Shown: positions 47,982 to 58,150 of the stretch, in pieces
Numbering within the stretch: the stretch's first letter is position 1
Layout: every line of letters begins with the position of its first letter
NCBI GenBank assembly: GCA_951802425.1
Contig: OX637802.1
Coordinates: 1,922,001-1,986,000 of the forward strand
Direction: 5' to 3'
DNA: 64,000 nucleotides
DNA from: Clavaria fumosa
Taxonomy: Eukaryota; Basidiomycota; Agaricomycetes; Agaricales; Clavariaceae
The notes under the pieces: model-generated
Database searches by the model: none
Seen by the model: only the letters and a program-made list of their open reading frames with translations
What the model was told of the DNA's origin: nothing
Translations under genes and position numbers: made by a program

Positions 47982-48214
47982 TACATTTAGTTTAAACTCC
48001 TATTGGTTATGTGCCTGCCAGCGCAGTGGCCTCAGGGCCCTGATGATTTTTCATACTGCCATATCTGGAGCTTCATGTCTCTCACATGAACTCCAGGTAT
48101 GTGCTATCCTTGTGATCTTTATTACACTACTGAATACATGTCTCTCATGTGAACTCCAGTTGTCTTGATCCGAAGCCTTCCCTGCATTATATATACGATA
48201 TTGCTTCTGAGATT

Positions 48215-49030
48215 ATGAAACCTGATGCCGATCTTCTCAACTCATCCCCATCTGATGTCTCCAAGTTTTCCAAATTGACTGGCATGAACTATGCTTCATG
48301 GTCAGGCCATATGAAGTCTGCACTACAATCCAAATACCTTTGGCTTGTCATCAACAGTGACAAAGATTGTCCACCAGAAGCAGAAGCATCTGCTACGGAA
48401 GCTGAAAAGAGAATCATGAGGCTTGATTGGAAGCTTCGGGATCAGGCGGCCATGGGTAATTTGAAAGGAGCCTGTGAGAACTCACAGCTGCCTTTCATCG
48501 AGCGAGCTAGGATCACATCTGCTAGCAAGATGTGGGGAGAGCTGAAAAGGGTTCATCAGACAAGTCTATCTAAGATAAGTGTTCATTACCTTTTCGAGGA
48601 GCTCTATACCCACAAATACGTCGATGGTGCTTCTATGGATGAGCACATCGCGTCTATGCTTGACATCAGTCAGCGAATATCCGGATGCGGAGAAACACTC
48701 AGCAACTTACATCTTGCTCGAGCTATTGTTCTCTCCCTCCCAAAGACAGCCTCTTGGGAGCTCATCAAAATCCCTCTCTTTGAGTTAGATGAACTCTCAT
48801 CGCACGTTGTCAGTACGAAATTACTACAAGAGGCGAATCGTCGTCAGCATGACAAGACTGGCACGGACACGGCACTCTACACACATGGGAAACCGAATGC
48901 CGGCAAAGGGCGAGGAAAGCCCCAGAGGACCGACGAGTGTCACTACTGCCACAAAAAGGGCCATTGGGCCAATGTCTGCCGCAAACGTGAGGCTGATACG
49001 AAGAAGGAAGCCGGAGGATCCACTCACCTC
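48215..49030 (+). CDS. element F gag
   Basis: Starts MKPDADLLNSSPSDVSKFS and shows the copia gag pattern (LTGMNYASWSGHMKSALQ, KLRDQAAMGNLKGACEN, ELYTHKYVDGASMDEHIASM) with a zinc knuckle CHYCHKKGHWANVC near 48940. The frame is intact up to the MITE insertion at 49039. Role: particle formation and RNA packaging. Confidence 0.85.
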
Positions 49031-49038
49031 GCTGTAAG

Positions 49039-49640
49039 TAGTGTTGCCACAGCTATGACTAGTAGCTGACTAATAGCCATAGCCATAGCTGATTGTAGCT
49101 GTAGCCTAGCTGGCAATCAGCTATGGCTACAAAGCAGCTATGACTATGGCTATTGATATTTCCATAGCTGATAGCTGCAGCTAAGCTATGGCTAGGTTTG
49201 ATGTAAAGTTTCAAGTGAAATAAGTTGAGAATAGCACTTTATCTTTCAAATATTTCACCATTAAATGCTCTATTATCTTGTTAGCCATGCTGTAACTCAC
49301 CTTTTTATCCCTGCTGTGCTGACTTTATCATTCTTAGACTTGTTGCATATGAACCAGCTTATGAACTGACAGTGACAGGGGTTGTAACTGATGATAGTAG
49401 TGGCATTGCACTATTAGTCAAAGTAGCAGTACTGCAGTGTCATGGCCACCAGGGCATTACAGCAGTGAGAATGAACACATAATTATAATATAAGAGTTGG
49501 CAGCTAAGCCATGACTATAGTCAGCTAAACTCACTAGCTGCAGCTATGACTACAGCTAAGACAAATTGAGACCAGCTAGAGTAGTCACTAGCCGCAGCTG
49601 GTCTAGCTGGCTCGTGACTAGTCTAGCTGCGGCAACACTA
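49039..49640. mobile_element. hAT-type MITE, 602 bp
   Basis: Perfect 10-bp terminal inverted repeats TAGTGTTGCC and GGCAACACTA, extending imperfectly over about 24 bp (ACAGCTATGACTAGT against ACTAGTCTAGCTGC). Both sides carry the 8-bp target duplication GCTGTAAG (49031-49038 and 49641-49648). 8-bp duplications and a TAGTG start are hAT features. The interior lacks a transposase and is full of AGCTAT/TAGCTG words in both orientations, as in subterminal binding sites. Confidence 0.92.
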
Positions 49641-49648
49641 GCTGTAAG

Positions 49649-51900
49649 CGAGCTCCGCGACCTTGGAACACAAGAGGTGGGACACATATACGCAATGTGA
49701 AATGGGTCAGCAAAGATACTTGAGGTCTTGCTCAACTGCGCCACAACCTGCCATATGTTCTTCGATATAACTGTTTTTTCCCAGTACTCGCAGTCAGCTT
49801 CCACAGACACAATTTCAGTCAGAAATGGAAAGCTCATACCTGTCTCTGGATGAGGTAGTGTCACTCTCAAGTGCCAGCTACCTAATGGGGTACAAATGGT
49901 CATCCTACACGATGTTCTACATGTCCCTGATCTCACTGCCAACCTGGTCAGTCTTGGCCAACTGGAGTGAGCTGGAGTGGTCAGCACCTTTGGCAGAGGC
50001 TGTATCTAAGTGATACTCGATGAACGCGAGCTGCTACGAGCTCAACTCATGAGTATAAATCTTTACTGCATTATCTTGTCTACTCACCACGAGACTGGAA
50101 CAGCCTATCTTGTGAAGTCGAGCAAGAGCCTTAGACTATGGCACCATCGCATGGGCCACCTAAATCTAGATGCTATCCATAAGCTCGCCAGCAAGGAGAT
50201 GGTAAAAGGACTTAACATCTTGTCACCGCACACATATGACCATGTTTGTGAGGGATGCACACTCGGCAAATCCCACCATCTCCCATTCCCCAAAGCTAGC
50301 ACAAGGGTGTACCCACGAATGGGCCTCATCGTTGTTGACCTAACCAGGCCAATGAGCGTTAGCACCTGGAGCGGAAAGTCCTATGCATTAGTTGTTGTTG
50401 AAGCGAGCTCTCGTTTCGGTACAGGCGAACTACTCACATTGAAGGACGAAATGTATGGTGTATTGATCACTGTGATTGCTCGACTTGAATGACAATCAGG
50501 TGAGAAATGCTGCATAATTCGCAGCAATGGCGGTGGAGAATTTTTAAATCAACTTACTCGAAAATTCTGTGACACAAACAGGATCGCTCACCAGACGACA
50601 ATCCCCTACACTCCAGAACAGAACAGCATCGCTGAACGCACAATCACAATCTACTTCGAGATGGTCCAATGTATGCTACACACTGCTCGCATGGACCTAC
50701 GGTACTGGGGAGAAGCCTTTAAGTACGCAATACACATCAGAAACCTCTCACCGACACCTACCTTGGTTAACAACGTCCCATATGGTGCTTGGACTGGACA
50801 GAAACCTGACGTCTCGCACCTCTGTGTCTTTGGCTCTATCGGCTACGCGAACATCCTGAAGAAGATCTGGGGTGGCAAGCTCACTGTTATGGCCATAAAA
50901 TGTCGTCTGCTTGGATGGTGGGTGGACGAGTCCAAGGGCTACTGCTTAGAAGGCCTAGAGACAAAGACCATTATCACATCAAGGGATGTATGTTTCATTG
51001 AAGATGAAACACCTACCGAACTAGCGGTTATCAACCATGATATCACCCTAAAAACCCCAAATGAGCTAACATCAGACAATTTGGGAAGGTCGACTGATGT
51101 GCAGCCAATAGCAGAAATTGAGCTGCATGACACTATTGATCCCATCAGTCAACCTGCCACACCATTACCAGAAGAAACAACATTTGTTCCCATACCCATA
51201 CAAAAGATTTCCAAATGGGCTAACCTCCCCCCATGCAATACATCAACGCATCGCCAAAAGGAGCCAGAATGCTTTGGAGATGAAGCCACCGAAGCTGATA
51301 TTGAGGAAGCCCTAAATTGCCATCCCAAGCACTGTGCATATGTTGCGTATGCGAATGAGCCTCAATCCTACCATGAAGCCATGCTGTCACCATGCTTGAA
51401 GCAGTGGGAGAAAGCTATCAGCGATGAACTCGCACAGTTAAGTGAGACCAGCACCTTCGACTGGGTCCACAATGCTCCCACTGGTAGAAATGTTATCGGG
51501 AGCCGCTGGGTCTTGAAAGAGAAGTGTGATGGCCAGGGAAAGCTGTTGAAACACAAAGCTCGAGTTGTCGCTCAGGGATTCTTGCAGGTACCAGGTCAGG
51601 ATTTCAACGGGACTTATGCATCCGTAGCAAAGTTCACAACGCTCTGAGCTCTCCTCGCCATCGTAGCCAAGGAAGACTGGGTCCTCCACCATATTGACAT
51701 TCGAGGCACTTACCTACAAGGTGATCTCGACAAAGAGATATACATGCGAGTGCCTGACAGTGGCCAAACTAGCAAAGAAAGGCTGGCTGTGGAGGTTGCG
51801 AAAGCCACTCTACAGGTTGAAACAAGCTGGTCAACAGTGGAAAACGAAGCTAGATATGAGCATGGGTGACTTGGGATTCGTGAAGAGTGTTGCCAATGAT
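49649..51900 (+). pseudogene. element F protease remnant, integrase and start of reverse transcriptase
   Basis: After the MITE the frame goes on with ELRDLGTQEVGHIYA and copia protease-type text, then GAG-pre-integrase (LRLWHHRMGHLNLDAIHKLA, HVCEGCTLGKSHHLPFP). The integrase core is broken by stops near 50490. From 50661 a frame holds LRYWGEAFKYAIHIRNLSP and the RT start (FDWVHNAPTGRNVIGSRWVL, KHKARVVAQGFLQVPGQDFN). A TGA at 51645-51647 and later frameshifts break it before the fold-back insertion. Confidence 0.8.
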
Positions 51901-52987
51901 CACCACATCCTGTAGCTTTGATATATCATATGCACCAAATTGATGCATTTGAGTGATGAACAATTAGCATCAATTGGTGCATGCACCTGATGTATCACTT
52001 TGGAGCATCTGATGCATTACCTCCTCATTGAGTGTGGATGGTACATCTGATATATCATGATGCCAGATGATGCATCTGCCATAGCCATAGACAGTGAATG
52101 TATCATGCATACATAATGTTGATGTATCAGCATGTCAGCATCTGATGTATTGTTGAAGCTGTTCTGGAAATTTGGCACATCTGATATAACATGGACATTC
52201 AATACATCACTACCAATGCTTATCCAAAAATGAATAAAAAAGCGAATTTATTATCATCAAACTTAAACTTATTACTGTATTACAGTAATGACTAATATTA
52301 AATCTATTTCTATTTAAATTCTATTTATTCACACTCTATCACAAGTCCCAAAGTTGGGAGAAAGTGGGGGGGGAAGCAGGGCAAGTTGCTGTATTTATAT
52401 GCCGCACTTTGTGGCTGTGCAAAGTCGTGACATGGTAACACCTAATCAACGTTACCATGTCACGCGTTTGCACAGCCACAAAGCGTGGCATATAAATACA
52501 GCAACTTGCCCTGCTTCCCCCCCCACTTTCTCCCAACTTTGGGACTTGTGATAGAGTGTGAATAAATAGAATTTAAATAGAAATAGATTTAATATTAGTC
52601 ATTACTGTAATACAGTAATAAGTTTAAGTTTGATGATAATAAATTCGCTTTTTTATTCATTTTTGGATAAGCATTGGTAGTGATGTATTGAATGTCCATG
52701 TTATATCAGATGGCCAAATTTCCAGAACAGCTTCAACAATATATCAGATGCTGACATGCTGATACATCAACATTATGTATGTATGATACATTCACTGTCT
52801 ATGGCTATGGCAGATGCATCATCTGGCATCATGATATATCAGATGTACCATCCACACCCAATGAGGAGGTAATGCATCAGATGCTCCAAAGTGATACATC
52901 AGGTGCATGCACCAATTGATGCTAATTGTTCATCACTCAAATGCATCAATTTGGTGCATATGATACATCAAAACTACAGGATCGCCT
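51901..52987. mobile_element. fold-back element: near-perfect palindrome of 1,087 bp
   Basis: The two halves are reverse complements over about 530 bp each with few mismatches. The centre is at about 52444, where CATGGTAAC and GTTACCATG flank an 11-base spacer (ACCTAATCAAC-like). It lies inside copia RT between NDH and CLYIKR. Flanking 8-mers CCAATGAT (51893-51900) and GCAATGAT (52988-52995) fit a target duplication with one mismatch. The arms contain many GATGTATC/GATACATC words. Identical short frames on both strands (for example 52354-52551 and its mirror) are a palindrome effect, not genes. Confidence 0.93.
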
Positions 52988-52995
52988 GCAATGAT

Positions 52996-54060
52996 TGCCT
53001 TTATATCAAGAGATCAGACGGTGTGGCGACGGTCGTTGTTTTGGCATACATGGACGATATGAGTGTTGTCGGACCAAAACTCCAAGACGTAGTTGAGTTC
53101 AAGCATGAAATCAACAAGAAATTTGAGGTGACAGACCTGGGCGAGCTAAAATTCATCCTCGGAATCGAAATCGAATGGGATCGCAATGTGTGCACAACCA
53201 GATGGCATACATCCGCGAGGTTCTCGCACATTACAGGTTGACTAACTGCAGTGCTGTCTCAACTCCCCTTGCTCCCACTGAATGCCTCACAGTCTCACAG
53301 TCCCCTACGACACCTGCTGAAGTAGAAGCAACCCAACTATATGCCAATGGCATGTCCTACCCTGAGCGCATCGGAGCCTTGCTCTATGCCACTCAAACAC
53401 GTCCTGATTGTCAATATGCAGTCGGCACACTCGCACAGTTCTCTAGTAACCCTGGCAAGGCCCACTTCGAAGCAGTTAAGCATGTCTTCCATTACTTGAG
53501 AGGGACAGCTGATTTTGGCCTGACGCTTGGCGGTTCACATGCTGGACTGGATCTTATTGGCTGGACCGACTCGGACTGGGCTCAAGATGTCGATACACGA
53601 CGATCTGTTGGCAGTTTCGTCTTCGACTTCGCTGGAAGTTCCGTTTCCTGGTCATCTAAGAAGCAACCTACTGTTGCTCTCTCCACAGTCGAAGCAGAAT
53701 ATATGGCGGCCTCAAACACTACTAAAGAGGCCATTTGGCTTTGTACACTACTTGAGGACCTTGAATTGAAGCAATGACAATCCACACCAATAACCAAGGG
53801 TGTATTGCACTCTCTCGCAACCCTGTTTTGCACTCTCGCATGAAACATATCGACATTTGACACCATTTCATCTGTGAACACATTGCAAATTTAGAAATTG
53901 ACCTGAAATTCTGCCCTACGAAGGACATGGTAGCCGACATATTCACTAAAGCTCTGTCCTGCAAACCATTCGAAAAATTTCGGGCTGCACTTGGAGTGGG
54001 AGATAGGACGTGATCTGAGTGGGAGTGATGAAGGTTCGGCTAATGTTCTATCTGAAAGAG
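52996..54060 (+). pseudogene. element F reverse transcriptase end and RNase H
   Basis: RT resumes with the active site LAYMDDMSVVGPKLQDV and FEVTDLGELKFILGIEIEW, shifts frame near 53190, and continues (LTNCSAVSTPLAPTECLT, PERIGALLYATQTRPDCQYA, FEAVKHVFHYLRGTADFGL). RNase H is complete (IGWTDSDWAQDVDTRRSVGS, SVSWSSKKQPTVALSTVEAE, YMAASNTTKEAIWL). After a TGA at 53775 the C-terminal part survives only as fragments (HSRMKHID-like, FTKALSCKPFEKF). Confidence 0.85.
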
Positions 54061-54312
54061 GACTAGTATGTTTAGTTTAAACTCCTATTGGTTACGTGCC
54101 TGCCAGCGCAGCGGCCTCAGGGCCCTGATGATTTTTCATACTGTACTGCCGTATCTGGAGCTTCACATCTCTTGCGTGAACTCCAGGTATGTGCTATCCT
54201 TGTGATCTTTATTACACTACTGAATACACGTCTCCCACATGAACTCCGGTCATCTCGATCTGAAGCCTTCCCTGTGTTATATTGTTATATATATACAATA
54301 TTGCTTCTGAGA

Positions 54313-54578
54313 TGACCAGTTTGAATTACAATTTTCATACATTCAGGTTTGCATAAACATCATTGGAGGCTTGATGAAGACAATTCATGTCATTCTAAAA
54401 GCTCTTCTGCTTGTCTGCAGAAGTACATCTAATCCCACATCTCAACACAACATTTCTAGAGATAATCCACTGTCAATATCCCTTTCAGTTTGCTGACTGG
54501 CTAGATATTTCCAAGCGGGTTAGACGAGCGGCACTTGAATACGTGGAGTCACCGCCACGACACTTCGCGCGTAACCGC
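54313..54578. other. right border of the transposon island and STE24 promoter
   Basis: About 265 bases of single-copy looking DNA between the copia LTR and the next gene; no feature recognised. Confidence 0.5.
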
Positions 54579-56443
54579 ATGGATATCCTCCACACTCAAC
54601 TACGCGCATTGCAGCGCCAACTGGCGTTCGTCTCGGTCGAGCCCATCGACTGGAAGCTCTGCGTGCAATATTTTAGCTGGGGCGTCTTTTTCTTCGAATC
54701 TTACCTTGTGTGAGCGATCGCAAAGCAATACTCGCGCTTGTGCAGCTGGCTGAGTCCACGTTACTTCCCCACAGGTTGCGCCAGTACCCTTTGTACTCCA
54801 AGACAACACCACCCTCGCTGCTGGCTGCTCACTTCGAGCCAGATGTCTTCTCCAAGTCGCAAAAGTACGGAAAAGCTAAAGCCAAGGCATCTCTCATAGC
54901 AAGTTTGTACACCCAATGCACCGAATCTGTTATGCTGCATTACGGGTTTTTAGCCTGGGCGTGGGCTGTTTCTGGACAATTCTTGGCCAAATTCGGGTAC
55001 GGTGTTGAGTACGAGGTGAGCGGGAAGCGTGCTACTTGCCTAGGCGGTCGTTGGACGCTGATGTCGCTGCAGATCACTCAATCTATCGCATTTGCTTGCA
55101 TTCTGTACTTTGTTTCCTCGATTCGGGATCTCCCAGTATCCATACATCGCACTTTCGTCCTCGAGGAGAAGCACGGTTTCAACAAGACGACCCCTATGCT
55201 GTTCGTCACGGACTTGCTGAAAAGCTGGGCGATTCTGTTTGCTATTGGCACTCCGTTCCTCGCTGCCTTCCTCCACATCTTTGAATGGGCGGGTGATCGC
55301 TTTGTTCCCTGGCTCATGGCGTTCCTGTACGTCTCCGCGTCTTTGGGCTCTTTCATCACGTCATGATTTTTTTTGTCGTCGCAGACTTCTATTCCAGATA
55401 TCAATGGTCATCCTATATCCCACTGTCATCCAACCGCTCTTCAATAAGCTGTCTCCACTTTCAAAGGGCGAACTGCGAGACAGGATAGAGGCGCTTTCTT
55501 CCAAGCTCAAGTTTCCGCTCAAACAGTTGTATGAGATAGATGGATCCAAGCGAAGCTCGCACAGCAATGCGTATTTCTTTGGCCTTCCTTGGGTAAGCAA
55601 ATGACCGTGCCCTACACTCATACACTATGCTGATGAGTTGGCTGCAGAGCAAACATATCGTCATCTTCGACACGCTGATCCAAGAAAACCGTCCAGAAGA
55701 AGTGGAGGCAGTCTTAGGTCGGTCACGCCCCGTCTCTTTCCCTCATCCATGCGATTGTACTCACCCTTTGCTAGCGCATGAGCTCGGGCATTGGTATCAC
55801 CTCCACCCCACCAAGCTTCTCCTCATATCGCAGCTGCACATCTTCACGATCCTCGCGCTCTTCCCTGCGTTCCTCCACGCGCCGCCTTTCCTTCGCGCGT
55901 TCGACTTCCCGCAGGCCGTAGCGGACCGCTCGCCCGCTTTCGTCGCGTTTCTCCTTTTCCAGGTTTGTTTCTAGCCCGTGTCATCTGCTCTCACCGCCCC
56001 AGCTGAGCTGCCGTTGCCCCCACGGTCTAGATGATCCTGATGCCGCTCGAAGCGGTCGTCTCGATGGGCTTCAACGCGATCAGTCGCCAGTTTGAGTGGC
56101 AAGCGGACCGGTTTGCGGTTGAGCTCCACGATAAACTCGGCATCGAGGAGATGAAGGACATGGGCGACCGGCTGGGGAAGGCGTTGATATCCTTGCATGT
56201 CAAGAACTTGTCGACCGTGCACGTCGATTGGCTGTGAGTCCCGCCCCCTTTGTGTGGTCGTTTCTTTCCCTCTCCTGTTTTTTTCTTTCTTCTCTCTCGT
56301 CGCCTGAGTAGCCGTTGATCGCGTATCCCTTTAGATACTCGGCCTACCATCATTCGCACCCTACCTTGACGGAGCGGTTGAAGAGTCTGGAAGTGCACAA
56401 GGCCGAGCGGGCTAGAAAGAATGCTGCTCGGAAGGACGAGTAG
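54579..56443 (+). CDS. STE24: CAAX prenyl protease 1 (Ste24 type)
   Basis: Seven exons: 54579-54709, 54775-55326, 55385-55593, 55648-55717, 55775-55962, 56031-56233 and 56335-56443. The protein is a multi-pass membrane metalloprotease. Visible blocks: LRQYPLYSKTTPPSLLAAHF, KYGKAKAKASLIASLYTQC, TFVLEEKHGFNKTT, the zinc motif AHELGHWYH (HExxH, with the AHE codons directly after the intron at 55718-55774), and the third zinc ligand region EWQADRFAVEL. The C-terminus HHSHPTLTERLKSLE is typical and ends KDE, close to an ER-retrieval-like tail. Known role: removal of the AAX tripeptide and a second N-terminal cleavage of farnesylated a-type pheromone in the ER membrane. The start MDILHTQLRALQRQ fits because WGVFFFESYLV is the first membrane segment. 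Confidence 0.92.
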
Positions 56444-56707
56444 TACTGCCCGCACGCTTTCCGCGGAAATCGAAAACATTACTTGACCCCGGGGTCTTTT
56501 TACTTATCTACGGCAGTCACAGCCGCGTAAAGCGGTAGGACAGTAAGCATAGTCGACGTTTTAGCGGCTTATTACAACGATTGGTTCCTAATAGTAAGAG
56601 AAATAGCGCTTGAGCCGAAGGATACGAGTTACAGCGTATGCTACTGTAGGACGAAGTAGAGAAGGAGTATCCGCAGCTGTGCCTGTGCACGCGCGAGGAG
56701 GCTGCTA
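56444..56707. other. convergent intergenic
   Basis: 3' ends of STE24 (+) and the PRXL2-like gene (-); nothing else recognised. Confidence 0.5.
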
Positions 56708-57848
56708 TCAAGGGTAGTCGATGCACGCCAGTCTCATGAGTTCGGCGACCTCGATATCTATATATAAAAAACGGGGGGCGCGATCAGCGGATCTATGCCG
56801 CACGCGAGCGCCGCAGAACACCGATACGCACGGTCCTGCGTGTGCTGCATGCGCGACGCAAAGGAGCACACCTGTCCTGTTGGAAAGAGTCGGTTCTGTC
56901 CCGGGAGCATGCACACGGTGGTGGGAGGGGAGCGGGAGACGCCACGTACCGGGGCCCATGATGAAGTCCCCCCCGAGCTGCGATATGTTCCCGTTTTTGC
57001 CGACGAGGCCTGGGTCCTTCAAGGGGCCGCGCTGGACGGCCGGGGTAAGTCACAAGCGGGGGGCATGCGCCGATCGGGGATCACGGACGCCGTTGTGGCG
57101 GCCCACGCACCCAGATGCTCCTGCAGGCGCTGAAGAACACGCCGCCGCTGATGTACGAGCGCCGGGTCTGCCTCTTCGGGGTGCGCTGCAGCGACTCCTT
57201 GGTCATCCCCAGGCCGTGGTAGATCTTGCGCGTCGGGTCTGTGAACACCCGCCCGGTGAAGCCCGTGACGTCTGTGCGGGTGCATCGCGGGGGGGCGGGG
57301 GGGCGTGGGATGAGCGTCTGTTTGGCCAGCCAGCCAGCCACTGGCAGCTCGGGGCGGCGGGGACTTGCCGTGGTAGTTTGAGATGGCCTGCCATTCTCCG
57401 CATCCGACGACGACGATCCTGGCCTGCGCCTCTTGGAGTGCCTCGTAGCGCACGGTGGCAAGTTTGGAGACGTAGTCCTGCGCGCGGGGGATGTCTGAGA
57501 AGGGGGTGGAAAGGGAGAGGTGGAGGAGTTTTACCTGGCAGTCCTACAGGGCGAGGGCCGATGTAAGAGAGTGCGTCACGGGTCATGAGAATGGAATGTG
57601 AGCTACACCACAAAAGAAATGGCCTGTGTGGAAGGGGTGGGTGAGCGGGGGGGACTGCGGGGGGACTGCGGGCGGGGCAGTCCAGCGGAAATTTGGGGGA
57701 GGGGGGGCTCACGAATGAAGACGAGGACGACCTTCTTCTCGTCGAAGAGGGAGCCGAACCGGCGCTCGTTGCCGTACATGTCGAACACGGTGTGCTCGAA
57801 GACGGCGGCGAGGGCGGCAGCGTCGGGGAGTGCGTTTGCGGTGTCCAT
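56708..57848 (-). CDS. PRXL2/AAED1-like thioredoxin-fold protein
   Basis: Minus strand, ATG 57848-57846, stop 56710-56708. The spliced product reads VFEHTVFDMYGNERRFGSLF, EKKVVLVFIRHFFCGDCQDY, VSKLATVRYEALQEAQARIV and VVGCGEWQAISNYH, then DVTGFTGRVFTDPTRKIYHG, LGMTKESLQ, SIWRGPLKDPGLVGKNG, NISQLGGDFIMGPG and a C-terminal RMQHTQDHIEVAELMRLACI. This is the AhpC/TSA-related AAED1 (PRXL2C) family; redox activity is expected from the CxxC motif, the exact substrate is unknown. A 9-nt exon (57543-57535, GACTGCCAG) supplies D-C-Q, including the second Cys of CGDC. The intron 57368-57272 needs a GC donor (GCAAGT) and joins YH to DVTGFTG. An upstream exon with an earlier start is possible. Confidence 0.83.
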
Positions 57849-58150
57849 GAGCGTGGCGGGCGGCGAACCTGTGTTGTCTGCAATTGCAGACGGACGTGTT
57901 GTTGGGTCGGGCTAATGCCGTGCGCCGGCTTTGCCACAGTCACAGGACCCAGGCGGGGCGTTGAAAGCCGTGTAGTTACGGTACAGTACTACTACTGTAA
58001 TATATTAGCGTTCAAAATGCAGTGCTGCGAAAAGTAGAGGTAAACATGAACAAATTGACGGTGGCGGTGGGAGCAAAAGGTAATAATCATGCCTGCTTGC
58101 TCAGCAACGACGACGACGACGACGACAACGACAACGACGACACACACGCG
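57849..58150. other. divergent promoter region, NAR1 and PRXL2-like gene
   Basis: About 300 bases. A (GAC)n-type trinucleotide run lies at about 58107-58141, directly before the NAR1 start, probably in its 5' leader. Confidence 0.5.

Larger units (their letters stand above)
47984..54312 (+). mobile_element. element F: Ty1/copia retrotransposon with two DNA insertions
   Basis: LTRs at about 47984-48212 and 54069-54312 share TTTAGTTTAAACTCC, GCCAGCGCAG and the closing TTGCTTCTGAGA. The internal order is gag with zinc knuckle, GAG-pre-integrase, integrase, RT, RNase H, which is the copia order. The gag-protease border is split by a hAT-type MITE (49039-49640) and the RT by a fold-back element (51901-52987). 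Several stops and frameshifts make it inactive. A PPT-like GAAAGAGGA precedes the 3' LTR. The LTR ends are not the usual TG...CA at the 3' side, so the exact border is uncertain and no target duplication was found. Confidence 0.85.

Noticed and set aside
52339..52551. Two nearly identical 65-codon frames on opposite strands
   Set aside because: Mirror images caused by the palindrome.
57203..57943. 246-codon minus-strand frame rich in Pro and Ser
   Set aside because: Reads straight through introns of the PRXL2-like gene in the wrong frame.
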